From Alcanivoracaceae bacterium (GTDB lineage Bacteria; Pseudomonadota; Gammaproteobacteria; Pseudomonadales; Alcanivoracaceae): a stretch of DNA of 64,000 bases. The notes below the pieces were generated by a model. The model did no database searches. It was not told the DNA's origin and saw nothing but the letters and a program-made list of their open reading frames with translations. The translations under genes and the position numbers were made by a program. Location: assembly GCA_029210325.1 (NCBI GenBank), contig JARGPU010000001.1, positions 444,126-508,125 on the forward strand, given 5' to 3'. Shown here piece by piece: positions 42,479 through 52,048 of the stretch (positions are counted from its first letter, which is position 1; each line of letters begins with the position of its first letter).

Positions 42479-43159
42479 TCACGGCTGACCGGTTTGTTCT
42501 CTGGTCAGTCCGTAATAGCGGAACAGGAAAACATGCAGTACCGCGCCGGCCACCGCAGTCAGCAGGTCTAATATGATGCCGGCAGCCATATTGCTGCCAC
42601 TAAGGTTAGTGAGAATGGCTCCTGCCATGCCGCTGACGGCGAGCAGGCCAAGCAACATTGCCAGCCAGCCAGCGAGCATTTCCCACTGGGTTTCACGGGT
42701 GCGCAGCACGCTCTGTTTCAGCGCTTCCGCTGGGCCAGCTTTTTCAAGGGTGACTACAAAGGGGGCCATCGACAGGCGAATATAAATCCATGCGCCGGGA
42801 AGAATAAAAAGAAACAACCCCAGTGTGGCGCCCATCAGAACGGCAAGGTTGCACAGCAGCATGGCCGGCATGACGGCTAGTGCCAGCAGGGAGCACTCGC
42901 CAATGCCCCGCGCTTTGCCAGCGAGGATGGCGGCAAGCTGGACTATCAGAGCCGCTTCCGCAAAAGTGCGAATAATAAAAATAAGCGATAGCGTTGTGCC
43001 GTTAATGCTTATGGTTTCGTCTGGCTGAGCGGTCAGCGGCGCGCCCAGAATCAGGGTCATCAGACTGGAAAGCAGCGAGAATGGAATCGCAATCAGGGCA
43101 ATGGCTGGCAAGTTGCGCCACCAGAAGCTGAAGGTTTCTCGTAGTCGTTCAGAAAGCAT
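42479..43159 (-). CDS. YciC-like (UPF0259) membrane protein
   Basis: 226 residues with six hydrophobic segments, all of the inner-membrane type. The central segment L-F-L-F-I-L-P-G-A-W-I-Y-I-R-L-S-M-A-P (about 117-135) and the following S-V-L-R-T-R-E-T-Q-W-E resemble the YciC/UPF0259 and BPSS1780-type families. Function unknown. It lies 33 bases downstream of the gene at 43714-43193 on the same strand and may be coexpressed. Confidence 0.7.
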   Translation of the reverse strand: MLSERLRETFSFWWRNLPAIALIAIPFSLLSSLMTLILGAPLTAQPDETISINGTTLSLIFIIRTFAEAALIVQLAAILAGKARGIGECSLLALAVMPAMLLCNLAVLMGATLGLFLFILPGAWIYIRLSMAPFVVTLEKAGPAEALKQSVLRTRETQWEMLAGWLAMLLGLLAVSGMAGAILTNLSGSNMAAGIILDLLTAVAGAVLHVFLFRYYGLTREQTGQP

Positions 43160-43192
43160 GGCAAGGGTCGCGACGGAAAACGGAGTCGCAGT

Positions 43193-43714
43193 CTACCACC
43201 AGTACTTGCCCCAGTTCTCGGGGTTGGCCCAGAAGCGGGAATTGTTCCATTCGCGGCTGAAGTTGTAGCGGGCCAGGTCATAGCTATACAGGGCCATTTC
43301 CCGGTCATCCTGACGGAACAGGGCATCGCGGCGCATGCCCATGGCAAGGAAGCCGTTTGATGCCCAGCGCAGTGTCTGCGGCGCCAATTGCTGCTGATAT
43401 AGAACCACCACCCGCTCCGTATGCAAGTTGCGTAGCAGACCAATTAGTTGGGCGCCCGCTTCGCGGGTCATGTATTCAAGCTGGTCGGCAATGATGGCCA
43501 TATCGAAGCGCTCCAGCTTGCCAAGCGGAGTTACAGGATCGCTTTCACTGAGGGTCTGCAAGCTGGCGCCGTGATGTTGGCACCACTGTTCGATTTGCGG
43601 CACCGGGTTCAGGCTAATCAATAGCAGCGATGATGGCTGCACGCTTTCGAGGATGGCGGCCAGCGCCGTCTGAGGTGTGGCCGCTGAAGCTGAGGAGGCA
43701 ATTGGCTGATTCAT
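43193..43714 (-). CDS. Conserved hypothetical protein, Rossmann-like (DUF6231-like)
   Basis: 173 residues. Pattern L-L-L-I-S-L-N-P near 30-37 then R-F-D-M-A-I-I-A-D-Q-L-E-Y-M (about 69-82) suggests a methyltransferase-like nucleotide-binding fold without a clear S-adenosylmethionine glycine motif. The distinctive C-terminus N-S-R-F-W-A-N-P-E-N-W-G-K-Y-W-W is Trp-rich. I recall similar unassigned proteins (possibly DUF6231) in Pseudomonas. It is upstream of the YciC-like gene on the same strand, and 78 bases downstream of the pit gene's stop, after a hairpin (43746-43780) without a T run. Confidence 0.65.
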   Translation of the reverse strand: MNQPIASSASAATPQTALAAILESVQPSSLLLISLNPVPQIEQWCQHHGASLQTLSESDPVTPLGKLERFDMAIIADQLEYMTREAGAQLIGLLRNLHTERVVVLYQQQLAPQTLRWASNGFLAMGMRRDALFRQDDREMALYSYDLARYNFSREWNNSRFWANPENWGKYWW

Positions 43715-43791
43715 GCCTTCAGCATAGCGTCATTTTTCCGGCAGTGCCGCCCCTGCAGAGAAAAATTCTGCGCGGGCGGCCGGTTGGCTGC

Positions 43792-45060
43792 TCAGCCGCC
43801 GAACAGCCCTTTGAAGAAGTAGAAGAACAAAATCGACAGGAACGCACCGGCAGGCAGGGTCACCACCCAAGAGGTAAAGATGGTGCTGATTACTCTCAGG
43901 TTCAGGGCGCTGATGCCGCGGGCCATGCCCACGCCCAGTACCGCGCCGACCAGTGTATGGGTGGTCGACACCGGCACGCCGATGCCAGAAGCCAGCACCA
44001 CGGTGGAGGCGGCGGCCAGCTCGGCGGCAAAGCCCCGGCTAGGGGTGAGCTCGGTAATACGTTTGCCAACCGTTTTCATAACCCGGCCGCCAAGAATGGC
44101 CAAGCCGAAAACAATACCAATGGCGCCAATCAGCAGGATCCAGTGCGGCATTGCCGACTTGCTGCCGATCTCGCCGCCAGAAGTTAGTACGCTGTGAATC
44201 GCCGCCAGCGGGCCAACCGCATTGGCGACATCGTTAGAGCCGTGGGCAAAGGCCATGGCGCAGGCGGTAAAAATCATCAGGATGGCAAACACACGTTCCA
44301 CCGAGGTAAAGCGAAAGCCACGGTTTTCTTCCGGGATTTCCTTTACCCGGGTTAGTAGCAGGGCGCCAATAATGGCGATCAGCACGCCCAGAGCAACAGA
44401 GTAAAGCACTGACTGGGTAATGCTCAGGTGCAGGCCAACATGCTTTAAGCCCTTGGTCATGGTAATCATGGCAACCATGAAGCCGGTCAGGAACATATAG
44501 AACGGTACGTAGCGCTTGGCACGGGCAAATGGATTTTCGGTGTCCAGAATCAGCTTCTGTACGCTTTTCACCAACGCAAAGGCAATAAACCCGGCCAGCA
44601 GCGGCGAGGTCACCCAAGACAGCACGATATTGCCCATCTTGTCCCACTTCACCGCTTCCATGCCGATGCCAACAGCGGCGAAGCCGACGATAGCGCCGAT
44701 AATGGAGTGAGTGGTAGAAACTGGCCAGCCATAAGCGGATGCCACCGCCAGCCACAGGCCGGCGGCTAACAACGAGGCCATCATCCCATAGATCAGCAGG
44801 TGCGGGCTCTGCATGATCGAGTCAGAGCTGACAATGCCCTTGCGTATGGTCTCGGTGACCTCGCCGCCGGCCAAATAGGCGCCGGCGAATTCGAACACGA
44901 TGGCAATCATAACCGCCTGTTTAACGGTCAGCGCCTTGGCGCCTACCGACGTACCCATGGCGTTGGCGACATCATTTGCACCTACGCCCCAGGCCATAAA
45001 GAAGCCGCACATGGCAGCCAGAATCAGAATCAGTGTGGTGTGCTCGACAAGCCATTCCAT
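43792..45060 (-). CDS. pit: Low-affinity inorganic phosphate transporter (Pit family)
   Basis: 422 residues with ten to twelve hydrophobic helices in two homologous halves. Each half has its PiT signature: GANDVANAMGTSVGAKAL (about 27-44) and G-S-N-D-V-A-N-A-V-G-P-L-A-A-I (about 276-290). It imports metal-phosphate complexes with protons. A phosphate-transport regulator gene of the DUF47 type lies 12 bases upstream on the same strand; the two are a well-known pair in which the DUF47 protein modulates the transporter. ATG 45060 follows AGGAGG. Confidence 0.95.
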   Translation of the reverse strand: MEWLVEHTTLILILAAMCGFFMAWGVGANDVANAMGTSVGAKALTVKQAVMIAIVFEFAGAYLAGGEVTETIRKGIVSSDSIMQSPHLLIYGMMASLLAAGLWLAVASAYGWPVSTTHSIIGAIVGFAAVGIGMEAVKWDKMGNIVLSWVTSPLLAGFIAFALVKSVQKLILDTENPFARAKRYVPFYMFLTGFMVAMITMTKGLKHVGLHLSITQSVLYSVALGVLIAIIGALLLTRVKEIPEENRGFRFTSVERVFAILMIFTACAMAFAHGSNDVANAVGPLAAIHSVLTSGGEIGSKSAMPHWILLIGAIGIVFGLAILGGRVMKTVGKRITELTPSRGFAAELAAASTVVLASGIGVPVSTTHTLVGAVLGVGMARGISALNLRVISTIFTSWVVTLPAGAFLSILFFYFFKGLFGG

Positions 45061-45072
45061 CGCTGCAGCCTC

Positions 45073-45753
45073 CTATCGGGCAACCAGAATTTGCAGGAAG
45101 CCACCGACCTTCTGGGCTCGGTCAGCGAGATCTCCTACCCAGTCGACGATCTGATAGAGGAAGATCATGTCCACGGGTGGCCAGTCTTTCTCCAGAGTAA
45201 ACAGGGTGCTACGGATGCGTATCTGCTGCTCATCGGTGTCGCCTTCAATCCGATCGAGCTCTTCAAGCATGCGCTCAATCAGCTTGACCACCTGTCCGCC
45301 GAAGCCGGTTTCCACCAGTTCGTCCAGCTCGTTAATGGCCGTCAGGGTCTGCGCGGATGCGTCTATGGCGCGGCGCACCAGTGCCAGCATGTCTTCAGCA
45401 ATGGCTGCCGGAATCTTCATTTCCCGACCCAGCATCAGGCCGGCGATATCCTTTGCCTTGTTGGCCACGCGGTCCTGCATACCGACCATATCCAGCAAGT
45501 CGCTGCGGGGCATGGGCAGAAACAGGCTGTTGGGCAGGTTGCGGCGGAACTCCCGCTTCAGGGTGTCGGCCTGATTTTCCAGCTCCTGAATACGTTGCTG
45601 GCACTCCCGGGCACGCTGCCAGTCATCGGCAATGACCGCCTCAAAGAACGGCACTAGAGCGGCGGTACAGGCTTGTACGGTTTCGTAGTGGGCTTGCAGG
45701 GGGGTAATCGGTGAGCGGCCAAACAGGCCTGCTATAGAGCTGCCGAATGTCAT
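45073..45753 (-). CDS. DUF47 / PhoU-like accessory protein of Pit
   Basis: 226 residues, all-helical, no membrane segment. TIGR00153/DUF47 family; a C-terminal helix bundle with acidic metal-ligand patches (E-x-x-x-D and similar, e.g. ESFV-type positions about 150-190) resembles PhoU. It begins with the typical M-T-F-G-S-S-I-A-G-L-F-G-R-S-P-I. These proteins sit next to Pit transporters and probably gate them. It is the first gene of the leftward pair (DUF47, pit). A 145-base gap separates it from the divergent secretion-ATPase gene. Confidence 0.92.
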   Translation of the reverse strand: MTFGSSIAGLFGRSPITPLQAHYETVQACTAALVPFFEAVIADDWQRARECQQRIQELENQADTLKREFRRNLPNSLFLPMPRSDLLDMVGMQDRVANKAKDIAGLMLGREMKIPAAIAEDMLALVRRAIDASAQTLTAINELDELVETGFGGQVVKLIERMLEELDRIEGDTDEQQIRIRSTLFTLEKDWPPVDMIFLYQIVDWVGDLADRAQKVGGFLQILVAR

Positions 45754-45898
45754 GCTAGTGACTCCGCATTGTCATCTTATCGTCATGGTGCGGCGAGTAT
45801 AGGGGGCAGGGAACGGCAAGTCATTCCTGATGTGCGCCGGGGCTGACTCCGGGGCAGGCGCCGGGTACAGTGGAGCAAATAACTGGGAAGCAACGACG

Positions 45899-47710
45899 TT
45901 GAGCAACCGTACTCCTGCCAGCAAGGCCGCACCTCACAAACCCGTGGACATGGATATCGATGTTCGCTGGGTCATGCGTGAGCTATTGGAAGAGGGACGC
46001 GTCCCTCAGGAAGACTACAACGTTATCTCGACCACCCCGCGAGATAAGAAGGAGCTGGGCTGGCACCCCCTGCAGGTGGTGGCCAAGTACCAGCTGGCGG
46101 ACAAGCTCCGCGGTGGTCGGATTCTGGATATAGATTTCCTGTCTGAATGGTTGGCAGAGAGGTCAGGGCTGCCGCAGTTTCATGTGGACCCACTAAAGAT
46201 AAAGGTCGATCAGGTGACCACGGTGATGTCCTACGCGTTTGCCGAGCGGCACGGCATCCTTGCAGTAGACGTCTCCCGGGATAGCGTCACGGTAGCCTGT
46301 GATCAACCGTTCCGCCGCGACTGGGAAGACCACCTGCGCGCCACACTGCGTGAGCGTGAGCTGAAAGTGGTGTTCGCTAACCCGGAAGACATGCAGCGTT
46401 ACCGCATTGAGTTTTATAACCTCAGCCGGTCCATTGCAGGGGCGCGAGATCAGAGTGGCCAGTCACTTAGTAATGTGACTAATTTCGAGCAATTACTGGA
46501 GCTTGGGGGTCGTGGCAATCTTGATGCTGAAGATCAGCATGTGGTTGCCATTGTTGACTGGATTTTGCAGTACGCCTTTAGCCAGCGGGCATCAGATATC
46601 CATCTGGAGCCACGACGGGACGTTGGCAAGATGCGCTTCCGTATTGATGGGGTGCTGCATGATGTTTACGAGCTGCCGGCGACGATTATGGCGGCGGTAG
46701 TGGCCCGTCTTAAAATTCTTGGCCGTTTGAATGTGGCAGAAAAGCGCCGCCCGCAGGATGGTCGACTGAAAACCCGGAATTCCGAAGGCGCAGAAATCGA
46801 ATTGCGCTTATCTACTTTGCCAACTGCCTTTGGCGAAAAAATGGTAATGCGGATCTTTGATCCGGATGTACTGGTGCGTTCCTTTGATCAGCTCGGCTTC
46901 AGCAAGGAAGATCACGAAATCTGGCAGCGCATGACGCGCAGCACGCACGGCATTATTTTTGTTACCGGGCCGACCGGATCGGGTAAAACAACTACGCTCT
47001 ATTCAACCCTGAAGCAGCTCTCTACCTCTGAGGTGAATGTCTGCACCATTGAAGACCCGATTGAAATGGTGGAGCCAAGCTTTAATCAGATGCAGGTGCA
47101 GCACAATATTGACGTCGGCTTTGCCGACGGTGTTAAGGCGCTGCTCCGTCAGGATCCGGATATCATCATGATCGGTGAGATCCGTGATCTGGCGACTGCC
47201 GAGATGGCAGTGCAGGCGGCACTTACTGGCCATCTGGTGCTTTCAACACTGCACACCAATGATGCGCCATCATCGATTACCCGTTTGATTGACCTTGGTG
47301 TGCCGGCCTACCTGATTACATCGACGGTGATAGGCATCATGGCGCAGCGCTTGATCCGTACCCTGTGCCCGGACTGCAAGCAAGAAGTAGCCACCGATGA
47401 GGCTGCATGGAATGAACTGGTGCGGCCGTTCAAGATGAAAATGCCGGACAAGGTTTGTCGTCCGGTGGGTTGTTTGGAGTGTCGCGGTACAGGTTATCGT
47501 GGCCGTGTAGGCGTGTATGAAACCCTGCCGGTTACTGGGCCATTGAAGTCCGTTATTCATCGCAATAATGACCTTGAGGCCATTACTCGACAGGCACTGA
47601 AAAACGGCATGAAGCCACTGCGAATCAGTGGTGCATTAAAAGTAGCTCGCGGCCTGACTACTATTGAAGAGGTCATGCGAGTAACGCCAATTCAGGACAT
47701 CCTTTTTTAA
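45899..47710 (+). CDS. GspE/PilB-family secretion ATPase (orphan)
   Basis: About 603 residues from the TTG at 45899 (ATG 45950 or GTG 45830 are alternatives). An N-terminal MshEN-type region (about 1-200) precedes the GspE core. Walker A is GPTGSGKTTTLYS, the Asp box and Walker B are in QDPDIIMIGEIRD, and the His box is GHLVLSTLHTNDA. A late tetracysteine zinc site is present as C-P-D-C ... V-G-C-L-E-C-R. It would power a type IV pilus or type II secretion machine, yet no other pilus or secretion genes lie in this window. Its companion genes may be elsewhere on the chromosome. Confidence 0.9.
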   Translation: MSNRTPASKAAPHKPVDMDIDVRWVMRELLEEGRVPQEDYNVISTTPRDKKELGWHPLQVVAKYQLADKLRGGRILDIDFLSEWLAERSGLPQFHVDPLKIKVDQVTTVMSYAFAERHGILAVDVSRDSVTVACDQPFRRDWEDHLRATLRERELKVVFANPEDMQRYRIEFYNLSRSIAGARDQSGQSLSNVTNFEQLLELGGRGNLDAEDQHVVAIVDWILQYAFSQRASDIHLEPRRDVGKMRFRIDGVLHDVYELPATIMAAVVARLKILGRLNVAEKRRPQDGRLKTRNSEGAEIELRLSTLPTAFGEKMVMRIFDPDVLVRSFDQLGFSKEDHEIWQRMTRSTHGIIFVTGPTGSGKTTTLYSTLKQLSTSEVNVCTIEDPIEMVEPSFNQMQVQHNIDVGFADGVKALLRQDPDIIMIGEIRDLATAEMAVQAALTGHLVLSTLHTNDAPSSITRLIDLGVPAYLITSTVIGIMAQRLIRTLCPDCKQEVATDEAAWNELVRPFKMKMPDKVCRPVGCLECRGTGYRGRVGVYETLPVTGPLKSVIHRNNDLEAITRQALKNGMKPLRISGALKVARGLTTIEEVMRVTPIQDILF

Positions 47711-47738
47711 AAACTGATTCTAAACTCGGAGATACACT

Positions 47739-48653
47739 GTGGTCGCTATTGTTATTGGCTTTGTAATTTTACTACTGGTGCTGGTGGTTATGGGCGCCAA
47801 GATGGTGCCTCAGGGCTATGAGTATACGGTGGAGCGTTTTGGCCGTTATACCCATACGCTGCGGCCGGGTTTGGGCATCATTATTCCGCTGGTCGATTCT
47901 ATCGGCAGCAAGATCAACATGATGGAAAGTGTGCTGGACATTCCTCCTCAGGAAGTGATTTCAAAAGATAACGCGATGGTCACTATTGATGCGGTTTGTT
48001 TCTATCAGGTAATCAGCGCTGCCAAGGCTGCCTATGAAGTGAATCAGCTTGAATATGCCATCCGCAATCTGACCATGACCAATATCCGTACTGTGCTTGG
48101 CAGCATGGATCTGGATGAAATGCTCAGCCAGCGAGATGGCATTAATGAGCGCTTGCTGCAAATTGTTGATCTGGCCACCAACCCTTGGGGCGTCAAGGTA
48201 ACGCGCATAGAGATTCGTGATATTTCACCGCCGGCGGATCTGGCAGAGGCCATGGCTGGCCAGATGAAAGCCGAGCGGGTAAAGCGTGCCAATATTCTCG
48301 AGGCGGAAGGTTTGCGGGCTGCGGCGATTTTGAAAGCCGAAGGTCTCAAGCAAGCAGATATCTTGCGTGCTGAAGGTGCCCGTCAGGCCGCCTTCCTGGA
48401 TGCTGAAGCACGCGAGCGTGCCGCTGAGGCAGAAGCCCGGGCCACGGATATGGTGTCGAAGGCAATTGCCGAGGGTGACATTCAAGCAATCAACTATTTC
48501 GTTGCACAGAAGTATGTCGAGGCTCTCGGGCAAATCGGCGCCTCGCCAAACAGTAAGGTATTTATGTTGCCGGTAGACGCTACCGGTGTCATGGGAGCAA
48601 TTGGCGGCGTCACTGAGATCGTTCGTCAGACCGTGGGCAAAGGAAAAAGCTGA
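47739..48653 (+). CDS. qmcA: SPFH/stomatin-like membrane protein
   Basis: 304 residues. A single N-terminal membrane helix (about 2-19) precedes the SPFH domain: [43 protein letters not shown] long Ala/Glu-rich coiled-coil follows (about 175-245). The protein forms large membrane-scaffold assemblies that influence protein quality control and membrane fluidity. The start is GTG 47739 after CGGAG. It shares one base with the next gene, nfeD (TGATG), the classic stomatin/NfeD pair. Confidence 0.93.
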   Translation: MVAIVIGFVILLLVLVVMGAKMVPQGYEYTVERFGRYTHTLRPGLGIIIPLVDSIGSKINMMESVLDIPPQEVISKDNAMVTIDAVCFYQVISAAKAAYEVNQLEYAIRNLTMTNIRTVLGSMDLDEMLSQRDGINERLLQIVDLATNPWGVKVTRIEIRDISPPADLAEAMAGQMKAERVKRANILEAEGLRAAAILKAEGLKQADILRAEGARQAAFLDAEARERAAEAEARATDMVSKAIAEGDIQAINYFVAQKYVEALGQIGASPNSKVFMLPVDATGVMGAIGGVTEIVRQTVGKGKS

Positions 48654-49120
48654 TGGATTGGCTTTATCAGCTCGACTATCACCACTGGATTGTTCTCGGT
48701 TTGGTGCTGCTGGTGCTTGAGGTTTTTGTCGGCGGTAGTTTGCTGATGTGGAATGGCCTGTCGGCAATCTGTGTCGGCATTCTGGTGCTAGTACTTCCGT
48801 TGGTTGGCATCTATCCCGGCTGGGAAATGCAGCTGATCATGTTCGGGGCCGGCGGTCTTGTTGCATTGTATGCCTGGCGCCGCTACATCAACGAGCCGGT
48901 TGCCAGTGACGCACCTGCACTTAATCGCCGTGGAGCCAGTCATGTTGGCGAGGTGGTCAGGCTGGATCAGGCTATCGACAATGGCACCGGCTATATCCAT
49001 CTGGATGACACTCGCTGGCCGGTGCACGGTCCAGACCTGCCGACGGGTTCGCTGGTCAGGCTGGTTGCACTGGATGACATGGCATTTCAGGTGGAGCAGG
49101 TGGATAATCCGCCGGCATGA
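48653..49120 (+). CDS. NfeD-like membrane protein
   Basis: 155 residues. Two to three N-terminal membrane helices (about 14-36, 40-60 and a weaker segment near 65-80), then a beta-rich OB-fold tail (about 100-150) with G-E-V-V-R-L-D-Q-A and D-D-T-R-W-P-V-H-G, as in short NfeD proteins (YbbK/NfeD1b type). It partners with stomatin-like proteins in membrane organisation. It shares a base with qmcA and overlaps glnE by four (ATGA), so all three genes may be one operon. Confidence 0.9.
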   Translation: MDWLYQLDYHHWIVLGLVLLVLEVFVGGSLLMWNGLSAICVGILVLVLPLVGIYPGWEMQLIMFGAGGLVALYAWRRYINEPVASDAPALNRRGASHVGEVVRLDQAIDNGTGYIHLDDTRWPVHGPDLPTGSLVRLVALDDMAFQVEQVDNPPA

Positions 49121-51999
49121 TGCCTGCTGACTTCTCCTGTTTGCCTGATTCCCTGCGTTCGCTGGTGGAAAGCCATTGGCGCGCTTTTATTGATTCCGGT
49201 CAGTCTCTGCCCGAGGTTCTGGTTGGTGACCTGCCTGTTGTATGGGCAGGCTCAGACTATGTCGCCGAGCAAATGACTCGCCGGCCGGAGCTAACCCAGT
49301 GGTTGGCAGTGCCCGGCCGGTTTGCCTCACGGTTGGATCCACTCGCTTTGCGCGGGGAGCTCGACCAGCTGTTAGACGGTGTCGACGATGAGGCGGAGCT
49401 GCAACGCCGCCTGCGGTTCATGCGCCACTGCCACCTGGTGCGGATTATCTGGCGTGATCTTCTCGGCTCATCGGGTCGCGGCGGCAGCGTGTACGCGGAT
49501 ACCGTCCATGACCTTAGCCTGCTTGCCGATACCCTGATCGATGTGGCGTTGACCGTGTTGTACCGTTGGGCGACCGCTCGTGATGGCACTCCTGCGGATG
49601 AGTCTGGCAGCCCGGTGCGGCTGACGGTTTTGGCAATGGGTAAGCTGGGCGCGCGCGAACTTAACCTTTCTTCCGATATTGATTTGATTTTCGCCTACGA
49701 ATCCGAAGGCGAAACCCGTGGCGGTCGTCGCGAACTTTCCAACCACGAATTTTTTGTTCGTCTTGGCCAGCAGTTAATCCGTGTCCTTGACCAACTGACT
49801 GCCGACGGCTTCGTATTCCGCGTTGATATGCGCCTGCGTCCGTGGGGTAAAAGTGGCGTGCTGGCAGTGGGCTTTGACGCCATGGAGGGCTATTACGAGC
49901 AGCAGGGTCGTGAGTGGGAACGCTATGCGATGATCAAGATGCGCCCGGTGGCGGGAGATATTGCTGCCGGTGAGCGTTTGCGCGAGCGCCTGTCCCCCTT
50001 CGTATATCGCCGCTATATCGATTTTGGCGCCTTCCAGTCGTTGCGGGAAATGAAAGCGTTGATCGAGCGAGAGGTTAATCGCAAGGGTATTCAGGCAGAC
50101 GTCAAGCTCGGTTCAGGCGGCATCCGCGAAGTGGAGTTTATCGTTCAGGCATTCCAGTTGATTCGTGGCGGCCAGCTGCCGGTGTTGCGAGACCCGAGGT
50201 TGTTGGCGGTATTGCCGAAGCTGGAGCAGGCCGGCCTTCTGCCTGCTGATGCGGTGGCGGAATTGCGCGAGAACTATATTTTCCTGCGCGACGTAGAGCA
50301 CCGGCTGCAGGCTGTGGCGGATCGCCAGACCCAGCGCCTGCCAGATACGGATATCGGCTGGCAGCGATTGGCCTTCGCTATGGGTTTCCCGGAGCCAGCT
50401 GAATTTCAGCGGCGCCTGGATCGGGTGCGTGATCAGGTGCGGGTGCACTTTGATCAGGTGGTGGCCGACCCGGAGCGCAATGCCGACGGTCACGTTGAGG
50501 CCGACGATGACCTCAGTGATTTATGGATGGGGCGCCTTGATCAGGCCGCCGCCATCGAGCGGCTGAATAATCTTGGCATTTGTGACCCGCAGGCGGTGTT
50601 GGGCCGCTTGGCAGTATTTCGTGAGTCACGGCCGGTAACCAATATGCAGGCCATCGGCCGTGAACGGCTCGATCGATTGATGCCGTTTTTGATCGAAGCC
50701 ATTGGCAATCAGGGCGAGGGCGACGTCGCCTGTGGTCGCTTGCTCGGCTTTCTTGAGGCAGTACTGCGTCGCTCGGCCTATATTGCTTTGTTGGTAGAAA
50801 ATCCACTGGCGCTGGGGCAGCTGGTCAAACTGTCTGCAGCCAGTCCGTGGATCAGTGACCAGCTAACCCGGCACCCGGTACTGCTGGATGAGCTTCTCGA
50901 TGTTCAGACGCTTTATGCTCCTCCGGGTCGCAGGGAGCTGGATGATGAGTTGCGCCAGCTACTTTTGCGTATTCCAGCCGATGACCTTGAGCAGCAGATG
51001 GAAGGGCTGCGTAATTTCAAGCAGGCGCACCTGCTGCGCGTGGCTGCCTCTGAGGTTACCGAGGTACTGCCTCTGATGAAGGTTAGTGATTACCTGACCT
51101 GGCTGGCGGAGTCGATTCTCAATGAGGTGGTATGGCTGGCCTGGATTCCGCTGGTGGAGAAGCATGGCAGGCCAGTACGTCAAGACGGTGAAAACTGCGA
51201 TCCCGATTTCGTGGTCATCGGCTATGGCAAGTTGGGTGGCATTGAGCTGGGACATGACTCGGACCTGGATCTGGTATTTCTCCACGATGCCTCAGCAGAC
51301 GGGATGACCGACGGCGATCGATCGGTGGCCAACGAACAGTTCTTTGCTCGCCTTGGCCAGCGCATCATCCATATCCTTACCGCCCGCACCATGAGCGGTC
51401 AGTTGTACGATGCCGATATGCGCCTTCGCCCATCCGGGGCCTCTGGCCTGCTGGTCAGCTCAATGGTGGCGTTCGAGCGTTATCAGAGTGAGCAGGCCTG
51501 GACCTGGGAGCATCAGGCACTGGTACGGGCCCGCTTTGTTGCTGGCTGCGAACGTGCCGGCCAGGTGTTTGAGGATGTCCGTCACCGAGTGCTATGCAGG
51601 CCGCGGGACGAGGCCAAGTTACGTCAGGATGTGCTCGACATGCGTGAGCGTATGCTGGCCCAGCTGACCTCCCCCGGGGACGGCATGTTTGATCTGAAAC
51701 GCAGCCCCGGTGGTATCGTTGATATCGAATTTATGGTGCAATATGGGGTTCTCAGATGGGCTCCCCGCTTCGGTGAACTGACCCGGTACACCGACAATGT
51801 GCGATTGCTGGAAACCCTGGCATCGCTTGATCTGATGCCGGCGGCGGACGCCGGCCTGCTTCGTGAGGCGTATCTCGCTTTTCGCTCTGCTGCCTACCGG
51901 CTAGCGCTGCGCAAGGAACCCGCCGTGGTCCCCGAGACCCGGTTTAGCGAGCTCAGCGAGGGAGTCCGCACTATCTGGAAAACCTGGTTTGAATTGTAG
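49117..51999 (+). CDS. glnE: Bifunctional glutamine synthetase adenylyltransferase/adenylyl-removing enzyme
   Basis: 960 residues. Two nucleotidyltransferase domains are visible, each with its two-Asp active-site motif: N-terminal deadenylylase KLGARELNLSSDIDLIF (about 174-190) and C-terminal adenylylase GYGKLGGIELGHDSDLDLVF (about 702-721). It adds AMP to glutamine synthetase when nitrogen is plentiful and removes it when scarce, under PII control. ATG 49117 overlaps nfeD by four bases. A REP-like hairpin begins at its stop codon. Confidence 0.97.
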   Translation: MMPADFSCLPDSLRSLVESHWRAFIDSGQSLPEVLVGDLPVVWAGSDYVAEQMTRRPELTQWLAVPGRFASRLDPLALRGELDQLLDGVDDEAELQRRLRFMRHCHLVRIIWRDLLGSSGRGGSVYADTVHDLSLLADTLIDVALTVLYRWATARDGTPADESGSPVRLTVLAMGKLGARELNLSSDIDLIFAYESEGETRGGRRELSNHEFFVRLGQQLIRVLDQLTADGFVFRVDMRLRPWGKSGVLAVGFDAMEGYYEQQGREWERYAMIKMRPVAGDIAAGERLRERLSPFVYRRYIDFGAFQSLREMKALIEREVNRKGIQADVKLGSGGIREVEFIVQAFQLIRGGQLPVLRDPRLLAVLPKLEQAGLLPADAVAELRENYIFLRDVEHRLQAVADRQTQRLPDTDIGWQRLAFAMGFPEPAEFQRRLDRVRDQVRVHFDQVVADPERNADGHVEADDDLSDLWMGRLDQAAAIERLNNLGICDPQAVLGRLAVFRESRPVTNMQAIGRERLDRLMPFLIEAIGNQGEGDVACGRLLGFLEAVLRRSAYIALLVENPLALGQLVKLSAASPWISDQLTRHPVLLDELLDVQTLYAPPGRRELDDELRQLLLRIPADDLEQQMEGLRNFKQAHLLRVAASEVTEVLPLMKVSDYLTWLAESILNEVVWLAWIPLVEKHGRPVRQDGENCDPDFVVIGYGKLGGIELGHDSDLDLVFLHDASADGMTDGDRSVANEQFFARLGQRIIHILTARTMSGQLYDADMRLRPSGASGLLVSSMVAFERYQSEQAWTWEHQALVRARFVAGCERAGQVFEDVRHRVLCRPRDEAKLRQDVLDMRERMLAQLTSPGDGMFDLKRSPGGIVDIEFMVQYGVLRWAPRFGELTRYTDNVRLLETLASLDLMPAADAGLLREAYLAFRSAAYRLALRKEPAVVPETRFSELSEGVRTIWKTWFEL

Positions 52000-52021
52000 G
52001 AGCGCCGCCCCCGGCGCGAAC
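51995..52021 (+). repeat. Pseudomonas-type REP-like palindrome after glnE
   Basis: The sequence TGTAGGAGCGCCGCC followed by CCCGGCGCGAAC reproduces the layout of Pseudomonas REP elements (TGTAGGAGCGGC... hairpin ...GCCGCGAA). The inner stem is GCGCCG/CGGCGC. The stop codon TAG of glnE (51997-51999) is part of the element. I see only this copy in the window. Confidence 0.6.
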
Positions 52022-52048
52022 ATTTGCTGATTACTTGAGGGTATGGCC

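Noticed and set aside
43746-43780. Hairpin after pit as a terminator
   Set aside because: Good stem (GCCGCCC/GGGCGGC plus GCAGA/TCTGC), but no T run on the minus strand; left as a comment in the neighbouring gene only.
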